Source: Nocardioides antri
Lineage (GTDB): Bacteria; Actinomycetota; Actinomycetes; Propionibacteriales; Nocardioidaceae
Reading direction: 5' to 3'
Length of the DNA: 64,000 bases
Assembly: GCF_008373765.1 (NCBI RefSeq)
Contig: NZ_VUJW01000011.1
Coordinates: 176,140-240,139 of the forward strand
Part shown: one piece after another, positions 25,260 through 35,518 of the stretch
How the letters are laid out: each line of letters begins with the position of its first letter
How positions within the stretch are numbered: position 1 is the stretch's first letter
Program-made: the position numbers and the translations under genes
The notes under the pieces: model-generated
Told to the model about the DNA's origin: nothing
The model's input: only the letters and a program-made list of their open reading frames with translations
Database searches by the model: none

Positions 25260-25333
25260 TGCCCCCGCTGGGATTCGAACCCAGACTTGAGCGCTTTTAA
25301 GGCGCTTTCCTCTGCCGGTTGGGATACGGGGGC
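25260..25333 (-). tRNA. tRNA with UAA anticodon, type I (short variable loop)
   Basis: Read on the minus strand, the cloverleaf is complete. Acceptor GCCCCCG pairs with CGGGGGC plus discriminator A. The three-bp D stem TCC/GGA encloses a loop containing AACCGGCAGA. Anticodon stem AGCGC/GCGCT has loop CTTAAAA, so the anticodon is UAA. The variable loop is CAAGT (5 nt), and T arm CTGGG/CCCAG has loop TTCGAAT. No CCA is encoded. UAA reads UUA leucine codons, but bacterial tRNA-Leu normally has a long variable arm and a G at position 10; here both differ, so amino acid identity is uncertain. A TACCGT box at 25353-25348 may be the promoter. Confidence 0.85.
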
Positions 25334-25364
25334 GGCCGGGTCCTCAGACGGTAGCGTCAGCGCC

Positions 25365-26183
25365 GTGACGACGACGGACACCATCGACCACGCAGACACC
25401 CCAGGCGGTGCCCTCGCCTACGTACGACGCGGCGCCGGTGAGCCGCTGCTGCTGGTGATGGGGGTGGGCGGTCACCACGGCATGTGGTCCGAGGCGTTCC
25501 TCGCCGAACTGGCCGAGCAGTTCGACGTCGTCGCGTTCGACCACCGCGGGATCGGCTCCAGCGCGCGGGCGGAGGCGGACTTCACGATCGGCGACCTGGC
25601 GACCGACGCGCTCGCCGTGATGGACCACGTCGGCTGGGAGTCGGCCCACGTGATGGGCATCTCGATGGGCGGCACGGTCGCCCAGCAGGTCGCGCTCACC
25701 GCGCCGGAGCGGGTCCGGACGCTCACCCTCGGCTGCACCTGGCCCGGAGCGCTGCCCGATGGCGCACCCGTGTGGGGCGAGGCCGTAAGGGACATCGCGA
25801 GCGCCGCGACCAGCGGGGACCTGATGACCGCGGCGCGGCTGATGTTCGCGGCCAACGTCTCACCGGAGTTCGCCGAGCAGCCCGGCGCCTTCGAGGCTTT
25901 CACCACCGTGGCCGGCGCGGTCAAGGTCCCCGGGCCGGTGATCCTGATGCAGATGAGCGCGGCGACGGCGCACGACGCCGTCGACCGGCTCGGAGACCTG
26001 GATATCCCAACGCTGGTGCTGCACGGCACCCTCGACCGGGTGATCCGACCGGACGGCGGGGTGCGGCTCGCCGAGCTCATCCCGGGCGCCCGGCTGGAGC
26101 TGCTCGACGGCGCGGGACACCTGTTCTTCTGGGAGCGTCCGGAGGAGTCGGCGCGGCTGGTGCGAGAGTTCGCCGCGGGCTGA
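25365..26183 (+). CDS. Alpha/beta-fold hydrolase
   Basis: This 272-residue cytosolic hydrolase has the full alpha/beta-hydrolase plan. It shows EPLLLVMGVGGHHGMWSEAF as the oxyanion strand, FDHRGIGSSA, the nucleophile elbow SAHVMGISMGGTVAQQ (Ser near residue 99), the acid in LVLHGTLDRVIRPDG and the His in LLDGAGHLFFWERP. It lacks a signal peptide. The substrate is unknown. The GTG start has TAGCGT seven bases upstream and is leaderless. Its -10 overlaps that of the divergent tRNA gene, so the two promoters share about 20 bp. Confidence 0.88.
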   Translation: MTTTDTIDHADTPGGALAYVRRGAGEPLLLVMGVGGHHGMWSEAFLAELAEQFDVVAFDHRGIGSSARAEADFTIGDLATDALAVMDHVGWESAHVMGISMGGTVAQQVALTAPERVRTLTLGCTWPGALPDGAPVWGEAVRDIASAATSGDLMTAARLMFAANVSPEFAEQPGAFEAFTTVAGAVKVPGPVILMQMSAATAHDAVDRLGDLDIPTLVLHGTLDRVIRPDGGVRLAELIPGARLELLDGAGHLFFWERPEESARLVREFAAG

Positions 26184-26197
26184 CGGGTCGATCCGGG

Positions 26198-26764
26198 CTA
26201 CAGGTAGGTCTGCCGGGGGTGCACGGCGTGCGCGCCGGCGACCCGGTCGAGGAACAGGAGCCCCTGGCAGTGGTCGATCTCGTGCTGCAGCGCGCGGGCC
26301 TCGAACGCGTCGGTGGCGACCGTGACCTCCTCGCCGCTGCCGGGCAGCCGGCCGCGAACGACCAGCCGGGACGCCCGCTTCACGTCACCGGTGAAGTCGG
26401 GAACGCTCATGCAGCCCTCCCGGGCGCGCTCGTTGCGGCTCGACTCGAGCACCTCGGCGTTGCAGAGGACGAAGGTGTCGTGGCAGGTGCGCGCCTTCGG
26501 GTGGGCGGAGACGTCGACGCAGAAGACCTGCGCGGCGACACCCACCTGCTGGGCGGCCAGCCCGACACACCCCGGGCTCACCCGCATCGTCGCCACCAGG
26601 TCGGCCGCCAGCTGCACCGTCTCCGGCGATGTCGGGTCGACCGGCTCCCCCGCCGTCGCGAGCACCGGGTCCGGCGCCCGGACGACCTCGAGGACCCGGC
26701 CCGGCAGGCCGAGCTCCGCCTCGGTCCAGCTCCGCAGTCGGTCGCTGCCGCTCTTCTCGCTCAC
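26198..26764 (-). CDS. def: Peptide deformylase
   Basis: This is a metal-dependent deformylase of 188 residues that removes formyl from nascent N-termini. The three motifs are GCVGLAAQQVGVAAQVF (motif 1, with GLAAQQ where GLAAPQ is usual), REGCMSVPDF (motif 2, metal Cys) and LQHEIDHCQGLLFLDRV (motif 3, HExxH). A Cys replaces the common Leu in the last motif (HCQG rather than HLQG). The GTG start overlaps the stop of the upstream ACT-domain gene as GTGA, so translation is coupled. Confidence 0.93.
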   Translation of the reverse strand: MSEKSGSDRLRSWTEAELGLPGRVLEVVRAPDPVLATAGEPVDPTSPETVQLAADLVATMRVSPGCVGLAAQQVGVAAQVFCVDVSAHPKARTCHDTFVLCNAEVLESSRNERAREGCMSVPDFTGDVKRASRLVVRGRLPGSGEEVTVATDAFEARALQHEIDHCQGLLFLDRVAGAHAVHPRQTYL

Positions 26765-27303
26765 AGGTCGTCGGACTCCGCCGCGCGCAGCGTGGCGGTG
26801 ACCCCGACCTGCTGCGCCGCGGCCTTGATGGCGGCCTCCACGGCCGACGCGTCGGCACCGGCGGGCAGGTCCAGCTCCGCGACCAGGAGGTAGAGGTCGC
26901 CCGACAGCCGGGTCGTCAGGTCGGTGATGTTGCCGCCGAACGACGCCACCTCCTGCGCGACGGCGGACACGATCCCGGGACGGTCTCCCCCGTGCACCGT
27001 CAGCACCCACGAGCTCGCGGCCGACGACGGTGTCGGCTCGTCGGTCACCGGTCGCACGGACACGTCGAGGTCGCCGTCCGCCGTCAGCGGCGCGAGCGCC
27101 CGCTCGATGTCGGAGGCCTCCACCGGCTCACCGGAGCCGACGGTCGAGCAGAGCAGCATCATGGCGAAGTGACCGCGGAGCAGGGTCATCGTCGAGTCCT
27201 CGATGTTGAGCCCGAGGCCAGCGAGACCGGCGGTCGTCCCGGCGATGATCCCGGGACGGTCGTGCCCGAGGACGGTGACGGCGTAGAGGCGCGCGGTGGT
27301 CAT
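26761..27303 (-). CDS. Double ACT-domain protein, GcvR-like
   Basis: This 180-residue protein is made of two ACT domains. The first spans about residues 5-85 (RLYAVTVLGHDRPGIIAGTT) and the second about 97-175 (WVLTVHGGDRPGIVSAVAQE). There is no enzyme or DNA-binding domain. GcvR of gamma-proteobacteria is built this way and senses glycine, so an amino-acid-responsive partner protein is likely; the partner is unknown. GATGAT six bases before the ATG fits a leaderless start. It is translationally coupled to def downstream. Confidence 0.85.
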   Translation of the reverse strand: MTTARLYAVTVLGHDRPGIIAGTTAGLAGLGLNIEDSTMTLLRGHFAMMLLCSTVGSGEPVEASDIERALAPLTADGDLDVSVRPVTDEPTPSSAASSWVLTVHGGDRPGIVSAVAQEVASFGGNITDLTTRLSGDLYLLVAELDLPAGADASAVEAAIKAAAQQVGVTATLRAAESDDL

Positions 27304-27328
27304 CGGACCATCATCCCAGCCCGAGTCC

Positions 27329-28747
27329 TCAGTCGACGGCGACCTCGACGTCCACGGATCCGTCGTTGTCGCCGTACGCCCCCGGCGAGCCGGCGAACCC
27401 GTACGCGTCGGCGAAGCCGAGGTAGAGCGTCGTCGCACCGTCGGGTACGACGACCTCCTGCGGCTCGCCCTCCCCGGTCTCGCCGTCACCGATGAAGAAC
27501 GGCTCTCCGAGGTCGGGCTCCTGCTCGAGGTCCTCGTCGGCGTCGGTGAGGTCCACCACTGCCGTGTCGGGCTGCGTCGGCTGGTCGTCGCCCACGAAGA
27601 CCCCGACCACGAACAGCGTCCGGTCGGCGTGGACGACCCCGGCGATGCCGTTGAAGGCCGTGATCCCCGTCGAGGCGAAGGAGATGTTGCCGCCGTCCGG
27701 CGGCTCGAGCTCGCAGCCGTCGCACGCGCCGACCTCCCCCTCGACCGAGGGGAACGACACCGTCCCGGCGCCCTCGACGTCGACCGCCTCCGGGTCCGTG
27801 CCCGGGTCGGTGAGCTGCGCGGTGGTCTCGTCGTCCGCGCCGATCAGGTAGATGTTCGCCGTCGCCGGGACGTCGACGTTCCTCGTCTCGCCTCCGGTCA
27901 GCACGACGAAGGCGACCGCAGCGCCGGCGACGCCCACGCTGCCGGCTGTCACGGCTGCGCCGACCTTGAGGACGAGGCTCTTCGTGATCCCACCGCCGAC
28001 CGCGTGCGCGCCGCCGTGGCCGGCCGCCTGGGCGCCGCCGGCCGAGACCACGCCCTGGCCGGCCCCTGCCGCCCCGGCCTGCGACGCCGCGGCACCTCCG
28101 CCTGCGGCGACCTGGCCGCCGACCCCGCCGGCAGCGCCGGTCGCGACGGCGGAGCCAGCGGACCCCGCGCCGCCGACACCACCGGCAGCGCTGGCCACAC
28201 CTGCCGCACCGGCAGCGCCCGCTACGCCCGTCGCCGCCGCACTGCCACCGCTCGCGAGCACCACCACCGGCACCGAGCCGGCCGCGCCCGTGAGGCCGGC
28301 GAGCGCGGCAGCACGACGCCAGTCGGGCCCGTGCCGCTGCTCGGCGAGCTGGTCGATCGCACCGACCATCGCAGCGGCCGACCCGGGCCGCACCGCGGGG
28401 TCGACCTCCAGCACCGGACCGAGAAGCCAGGCGATCCCGCGGTCGAGATCGGCGGCCGTCGGCGGCAGGGTGGGGCGACCCCGGAACAGGTGCGCGAGCA
28501 GCGCCCCCGCCGAGTAGAGGTCGCTCCGCTCGGTCGCCGGCTGTCCGGTCAGCACCTCCGGGCTCGCGTAGGCCTGGTCCGGCGGTCCCTCGACCAGGTG
28601 CACCACGCCCTGGTCGTCGACCAGGACGGTCCCCGGCCCGACGGCTCCGCTGACCCGCCCGCTCTCGTGGAGCCGCGCGAGCTCGGTGAGCAGGGACCGC
28701 CCGACGGCCAGCACCTGCTGCTCCGACATGCCTCCGACGGCGGTCAT
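27329..28747 (-). CDS. Membrane pseudokinase with extracytoplasmic domain
   Basis: This is a 472-residue protein. Residues 1-150 match only the C-lobe of PknB-type Ser/Thr kinases: LLTELARLHESGRVSGAVGP, VLVDDQGVVHLVEGPPDQAY, then ASPEVLTGQPATERSDLYSA. The N-lobe with the ATP-binding Gly loop and Lys is absent, the HRDxKPxN loop reads GAVGPGTVLV, and DFG reads VEG, so it cannot be an active kinase. An Ala/Gly-rich stretch and a membrane segment (VTAGSVGVAGAAVAFVVLTG, near residue 275) lead to an acidic outer domain of about 190 residues with one close Cys pair. The ATG is six bases after TAGGTT. I read it as a signalling adaptor. Confidence 0.75.
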   Translation of the reverse strand: MTAVGGMSEQQVLAVGRSLLTELARLHESGRVSGAVGPGTVLVDDQGVVHLVEGPPDQAYASPEVLTGQPATERSDLYSAGALLAHLFRGRPTLPPTAADLDRGIAWLLGPVLEVDPAVRPGSAAAMVGAIDQLAEQRHGPDWRRAAALAGLTGAAGSVPVVVLASGGSAAATGVAGAAGAAGVASAAGGVGGAGSAGSAVATGAAGGVGGQVAAGGGAAASQAGAAGAGQGVVSAGGAQAAGHGGAHAVGGGITKSLVLKVGAAVTAGSVGVAGAAVAFVVLTGGETRNVDVPATANIYLIGADDETTAQLTDPGTDPEAVDVEGAGTVSFPSVEGEVGACDGCELEPPDGGNISFASTGITAFNGIAGVVHADRTLFVVGVFVGDDQPTQPDTAVVDLTDADEDLEQEPDLGEPFFIGDGETGEGEPQEVVVPDGATTLYLGFADAYGFAGSPGAYGDNDGSVDVEVAVD

Positions 28748-28794
28748 CCTCGGAACCTACGCGCGCACGAAGCGCACCGCAGACATTTCCACGA

Positions 28795-29706
28795 TCAGGC
28801 GAGCGACCAGGCGATGCCGTCGAGGATGTCGGTCTCGGCGACCGTCATCGTGGGCAGAGCGGTCCGGCGGAGGACCCGCGACAGGATGAGTGCCCCGGCG
28901 TCGATGACGTCGGCGCGACCGGGGTGCACGTAGCCCAGCGCCAGTCGCTCGGCCCGGGTCGCACGCACCAGGTCGTCGACCTTGCGGTGCACGGCGTCGA
29001 CGTCGAGCGTCCGGCCGTGGATCAGCGTCCGGTCGTAGGCCGTCAGACCGAGCACGCCGGCAGCGACGGTGGTGATCGTCCCGGCGATGCCGATGACCGC
29101 CGCGGCGTCCGCCGGGTCGACCGGGCAGGCGTCGAGGGCCGCGTCGATCGCGGCCACGCAGGTGGCGACCTGCTCCGAGGTCGCGGGGTCTGCGCCGAGG
29201 CAGCGCTCGTGCAGCCGCACCGACCCGATGTCCATGGAGTACGACGCCTGCGGGCCGGTCGCCCGGTCGCCCAGGATCAGCTCCGTCGACCCGCCGCCGA
29301 TGTCGATGACCAGCACCGGCTCGGGCAGCGGGTCGGTCCCGCGGAGGGCACCGTCGAAGGCGAGCCGCGCCTCCTCGTCGCCCGAGAGCACCTCCGGCTC
29401 GATCCCGAGCCGGGACCGGACGCCGGCGGTGAACTCGGCGGAGTTCTCGGCGTCCCGGGTCGCCGACGTCGCGCAGAACCGGATCCGCTCCGCACCGTGC
29501 TCGGCGATCAGGGCGGCGTACTCGTCGATGGCGGCGAACGCTCGCTCCAACGCCTCCGGGGCGAGCCGGCCGGTGGCGTCGACGGCCTGGCCGAGCCGCA
29601 CCATCCGGCTCTCCCGCACCGCCACGTCGGGCAGGTCGCCGATGAGCAGCTTGATCGTGTTCGTCCCGCAGTCGATCGCGGCGACGGGTCTCGAGGCCTC
29701 AACCAC
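28795..29706 (-). CDS. Ppx/GppA-type exopolyphosphatase
   Basis: This 303-residue protein is an ASKHA-fold phosphatase of the Ppx2/GppA group, acting on polyphosphate or pppGpp. The phosphate-1 loop is VAAIDCGTNTIKLLIGDLP, the catalytic Glu lies in IRFCATSATRDAENSAEF, and the second loop is VLVIDIGGGSTELILG. It is the short actinobacterial version without the C-terminal HD domain. The start is unusual: the GTG at 29706 sits inside a palindromic repeat shared with the upstream stop codon, and no other start precedes VAAIDCG. It ends the eno-ftsB-DUF501-ppx run, an order also found in mycobacteria. Confidence 0.9.
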   Translation of the reverse strand: MVEASRPVAAIDCGTNTIKLLIGDLPDVAVRESRMVRLGQAVDATGRLAPEALERAFAAIDEYAALIAEHGAERIRFCATSATRDAENSAEFTAGVRSRLGIEPEVLSGDEEARLAFDGALRGTDPLPEPVLVIDIGGGSTELILGDRATGPQASYSMDIGSVRLHERCLGADPATSEQVATCVAAIDAALDACPVDPADAAAVIGIAGTITTVAAGVLGLTAYDRTLIHGRTLDVDAVHRKVDDLVRATRAERLALGYVHPGRADVIDAGALILSRVLRRTALPTMTVAETDILDGIAWSLA

Positions 29707-29708
29707 CG
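29687..29708. repeat. Palindromic intergenic repeat, copy C (core-deleted)
   Basis: On the minus strand CGGTGGTTGAGG is joined directly to CCTCGAGACC. These are the two ends of the element at 22003-22042 without its central stem-loop. It supplies the last codons and TGA of the DUF501 gene as well as the GTG and first residues (VVEASRP) of ppx. Confidence 0.65.
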
Positions 29709-30205
29709 GGGGCGGCCTCCGTGACGCACGGGCCGGACGCCCACCAGTCGCCCAGGGCCTCCAGCACCTCGTCGCCGAGCGGGTTGACCCCGGGCCCGGC
29801 GGCGAGGGCGTGCGCGGCCAGGACGTGGAGGCACTTGACGCGGTCGGGCATGCCGCCGGCGGAGATGCCCTCGATCTCCGGCACGTCGAGGCCCGCCGCC
29901 TCGCCGACGGCGGCACGGTCGGCGAGATAGCTCTCGTGCGCCCGCCGGTAGGCCTCCGCGAGCTCCGGGTCGGTGCCGAGCCGGTCCTGCATCGTGCGCA
30001 TCAGGCCGGACGCCTCGAGCGTGCCGATCCGGGAATTCACCCGGGGGCAGGTCAGGTAGTAGGTGGTGGGGAACGGCGTCCCGTTCGGCAGCCGCGGCTC
30101 CGTCGTCACGACGTCGGGGTTGCCGCAGGGACAGCGGTGCCCGACCGCGTGGATGCCCCGCGGCGGCCGGCCGAGCTGTGCAGCGATCACGGCCTCGTCA
30201 CTCAC
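29699..30205 (-). CDS. DUF501 domain-containing protein
   Basis: This 168-residue protein belongs to the actinobacterial DUF501 family. Characteristic parts are AAQLGRPPRGIHAVGHRCPC, TYYLTCPRVNSRIGTLEASG and GGMPDRVKCLHVLAAHALAA. Conserved cysteines and histidines (HRCPCGNP, YYLTCP, KCLHVLAAH) could form a metal site. The function is unknown. The family is almost always between ftsB and ppx, as here. The start is GTG, 7 bases after the ftsB stop. The last residues and the TGA come from the repeat at 29687-29708. Confidence 0.92.
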   Translation of the reverse strand: MSDEAVIAAQLGRPPRGIHAVGHRCPCGNPDVVTTEPRLPNGTPFPTTYYLTCPRVNSRIGTLEASGLMRTMQDRLGTDPELAEAYRRAHESYLADRAAVGEAAGLDVPEIEGISAGGMPDRVKCLHVLAAHALAAGPGVNPLGDEVLEALGDWWASGPCVTEAAPGG

Positions 30206-30212
30206 GTGCCGC

Positions 30213-30803
30213 TCACTCGTCCTCGGTCCCCACGATCCGCTTCTCGGGCTGCGGCGGGATCTTCGTCGGCGGGTGGCCCGCCAGCTTCACGGACTGCCAG
30301 ACGCCGTCGTACCACGCCGCCGCCTCCTGCTCCTCCCCCACCGAGGAGGGGTCGTCGAGCTCGGCCTCGGTCAGCGGCTCGCCGTTCTCGTCGATAACGG
30401 AGAACGGCGTCTCGCCGGGCCAGACGTAACCGAACTTGCGCGCCTCCTGGGTGAGGAACGCGGGGTCCTTGCCGCGCTCCGCCTCCCGCTCGAGCTCGCG
30501 GATCGACGCCTCCTTCTCGGCGATCACGGCTTCGAGGGAGTCGAGCTTGTCGCGCTGCTGCAGGTAGGCCCGCAGCGACGAGGCGTAGGACACCGCCAGC
30601 ACCGCGAGCACGAGCACGAGGATGGCCGCCCGGCCGGTCAGCCGCGAGCGGTGCCGCTCCTCCGCGCGCACCCGGGCGACGGTCGCGACCCGCTCCCGCT
30701 CGGCACGCTTGCGCTCCGGGCGCCGGGCCGCGGCCGGGCCGGAGCGACTCGGGCGGCCCGGTCGCCTGGCAGGGGTACGACGGTCGCCGGGTGTGGCAGC
30801 CAT
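30213..30803 (-). CDS. ftsB: FtsB/DivIC-type septum formation initiator protein
   Basis: This 196-residue bitopic division protein has a long basic N-terminal tail (about 55 residues, RRPERKRAERERVATVARVR) and one membrane helix (AAILVLVLAVLAVSYASSLR). A periplasmic coiled coil follows (QQRDKLDSLEAVIAEKEASI) and the conserved FGYVWPGETPF motif. FtsB works with FtsL and FtsQ to activate septal wall synthesis. The acidic/Pro C-terminal tail is longer than in E. coli. It lies between eno and DUF501, which is the conserved actinobacterial position. The ATG at 30803 follows eno by 36 bases. Confidence 0.92.
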   Translation of the reverse strand: MAATPGDRRTPARRPGRPSRSGPAAARRPERKRAERERVATVARVRAEERHRSRLTGRAAILVLVLAVLAVSYASSLRAYLQQRDKLDSLEAVIAEKEASIRELEREAERGKDPAFLTQEARKFGYVWPGETPFSVIDENGEPLTEAELDDPSSVGEEQEAAAWYDGVWQSVKLAGHPPTKIPPQPEKRIVGTEDE

Positions 30804-30838
30804 CCGTACCCCCTTCGGTGCGTCGTGTCGGGTGCTGG

Positions 30839-33830
<2,992 letters not shown>

Positions 33831-33925
33831 GCGGGCAGGGTACCGATACCATGTGACCAGCGAGTCGCTGCCCGACCACGGGCGGCCCGCCCGGGCACCA
33901 GCACCTGTGATGCCCACGTATGTGC

Positions 33926-33948
33926 GCGGCTGAGTGTGAATCAGCCGC
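33926..33948 (+). other. Stem-loop ahead of the helicase start
   Basis: GCGGCTGA and TCAGCCGC form a perfect 8-bp stem with a 7-base loop just before the ATG at 33956. If translation begins there, this hairpin is in the leader of the DEAD-box gene and could control it, for example in the cold. If translation begins at the upstream ATG at 33920, it is coding. Confidence 0.4.
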
Positions 33949-33955
33949 ATCCGAC

Positions 33956-35512
33956 ATGAAATCGGCCCCGGCTGAACTCACTCACGAAAGCGACAGACCA
34001 CTGACCACCGAAATCACCCCTGAGACGACCACGCCCACGTTCCGCGACCTCGGCGTCCTCCCCCAGATCTGCGACTCGCTCGAGCGGGCCGGCATCGTCA
34101 CCCCCTTCGCGATCCAGGAGATGACCCTCTCCGTCGCGCTCCTCGGCACCGACCTGATCGGCCAGGCCCGCACCGGCACCGGCAAGACGCTGGCGTTCGG
34201 CATCCCCGTCATCCAGCGCAGCGTCGCCCCGACCGACCCCGACTACGTCGAGATCCCGCAGGGCAAGCCGCAGGCGCTGATCGTCGCGCCGACCCGTGAG
34301 CTGGCGCTCCAGGTGTCCGGCGACATCGAGGTCGCGTCCCGCGACCGCGGCATGCGTGTGCTGACCATCTACGGCGGCGTCGGCTACGAGCCGCAGCTCG
34401 AGGCGCTGGAGCGCGGTGTCGACATCGTCATCGGCACCCCGGGTCGACTGCTCGACCTGGCCAACCGCAAGGCGCTCGACCTCTCCCACGTGCACGCGCT
34501 CGTGCTGGACGAGGCCGACGAGATGCTCGACCTCGGCTTCCTGCCCGACGTGGAGCGGCTGCTCAAGATGACGCCGGAGACCCGGCAGACGATGCTCTTC
34601 TCCGCGACCATGCCGGCCGCGATCGTGGCGCTGGCCCGCACCCACATGCGGCACCCGATGAACATCCGGGCCGAGTCGTCGTACGAGAACGCGACCGTGC
34701 CGGCCACCGCGCAGTTCATCTACCAGGCCCACGACCTCGACAAGCCGGAGATCATCGGGCGCATCCTGCAGGCCGTGGACGCCGACAAGATGATCGTCTT
34801 CACGCGTACCAAGCGTCAGGCACAGCGCATCGCCGAGGACCTCGCCGAGCGCGGGTTCAAGGCCAGCCCCCTGCACGGCGACATGGCGCAGGTGGCGCGC
34901 GAGAAGGCGCTCACCAAGTTCCGCGAGGACAAGATCAAGGTCCTCGTCGCGACCGACGTCGCCGCCCGCGGCATCGACGTCTCGGGCGTCAGCCACGTCG
35001 TCAACTACACCTGCCCCGAGGACGACAAGACCTACGTCCACCGGATCGGCCGCACCGGCCGCGCCGGCGCGTCGGGCATCGCGATCACGCTGGTCGACGC
35101 GACCGACGTCCACCGCTGGAAGATGATCAACAAGGCGCTGGACCTGCCGTTCGACGAGCCGGTCGAGACCTACTCGACGTCCGAGCACCTCTTCCACGAC
35201 CAGGGCATCCCGCCGGGCACCAAGGGCCGCATCGTCCCGCCCGCGCCCGTCGAGCGGAAGCCGCGTGAGGAGCGCGACCGGCCCCCGCGGACCCAGAACC
35301 GCGACCGCAGCCGCACCCGCACCCGCGGCGGCCGCCCCGCTGAGGGTGGACCCGCCGGCGAGAACGCAGCCACGGGGTCCGAGGCTGCCGGCAGCAGCGA
35401 CCGTCCGGCCGGCAACCGCAACCGTCGTCGCCGCCGCCGTTCGAGCGGCTCCGGCGGCCAGGGCGGTTCCGGTGGTTCCGCGACGCAGGCTCCGGCGACC
35501 ACCGAGGCCTGA
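33956..35512 (+). CDS. DEAD-box RNA helicase, RhlE-like
   Basis: This is an ATP-dependent RNA helicase of about 518 residues. It shows the Q motif (TFRDLGVLPQICDSLERAGI), Walker A QARTGTGKTLAFG, PTRELALQ, TPGRLLDLANR, LDEADEMLDLGF, SAT in MLFSATMP, and motifs V/VI as VATDVAARGIDV and HRIGRTGRAG. The C-terminal 100 residues are Arg/Gly/Ser-rich (RNRDRSRTRTRGGRPAEGG) and should bind RNA. Two starts are possible, ATG 33920 or ATG 33956; I prefer the second because the first 12 residues are not conserved-looking. A cold-shock or RNA decay role is likely. Confidence 0.93.
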   Translation: MKSAPAELTHESDRPLTTEITPETTTPTFRDLGVLPQICDSLERAGIVTPFAIQEMTLSVALLGTDLIGQARTGTGKTLAFGIPVIQRSVAPTDPDYVEIPQGKPQALIVAPTRELALQVSGDIEVASRDRGMRVLTIYGGVGYEPQLEALERGVDIVIGTPGRLLDLANRKALDLSHVHALVLDEADEMLDLGFLPDVERLLKMTPETRQTMLFSATMPAAIVALARTHMRHPMNIRAESSYENATVPATAQFIYQAHDLDKPEIIGRILQAVDADKMIVFTRTKRQAQRIAEDLAERGFKASPLHGDMAQVAREKALTKFREDKIKVLVATDVAARGIDVSGVSHVVNYTCPEDDKTYVHRIGRTGRAGASGIAITLVDATDVHRWKMINKALDLPFDEPVETYSTSEHLFHDQGIPPGTKGRIVPPAPVERKPREERDRPPRTQNRDRSRTRTRGGRPAEGGPAGENAATGSEAAGSSDRPAGNRNRRRRRRSSGSGGQGGSGGSATQAPATTEA

Positions 35513-35518
35513 CCCGGG

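Noticed and set aside
25260-25333. Reading the tRNA as an ochre suppressor
   Set aside because: Anticodon UAA pairs with codon UUA, not with stop codon UAA, which would need anticodon UUA.
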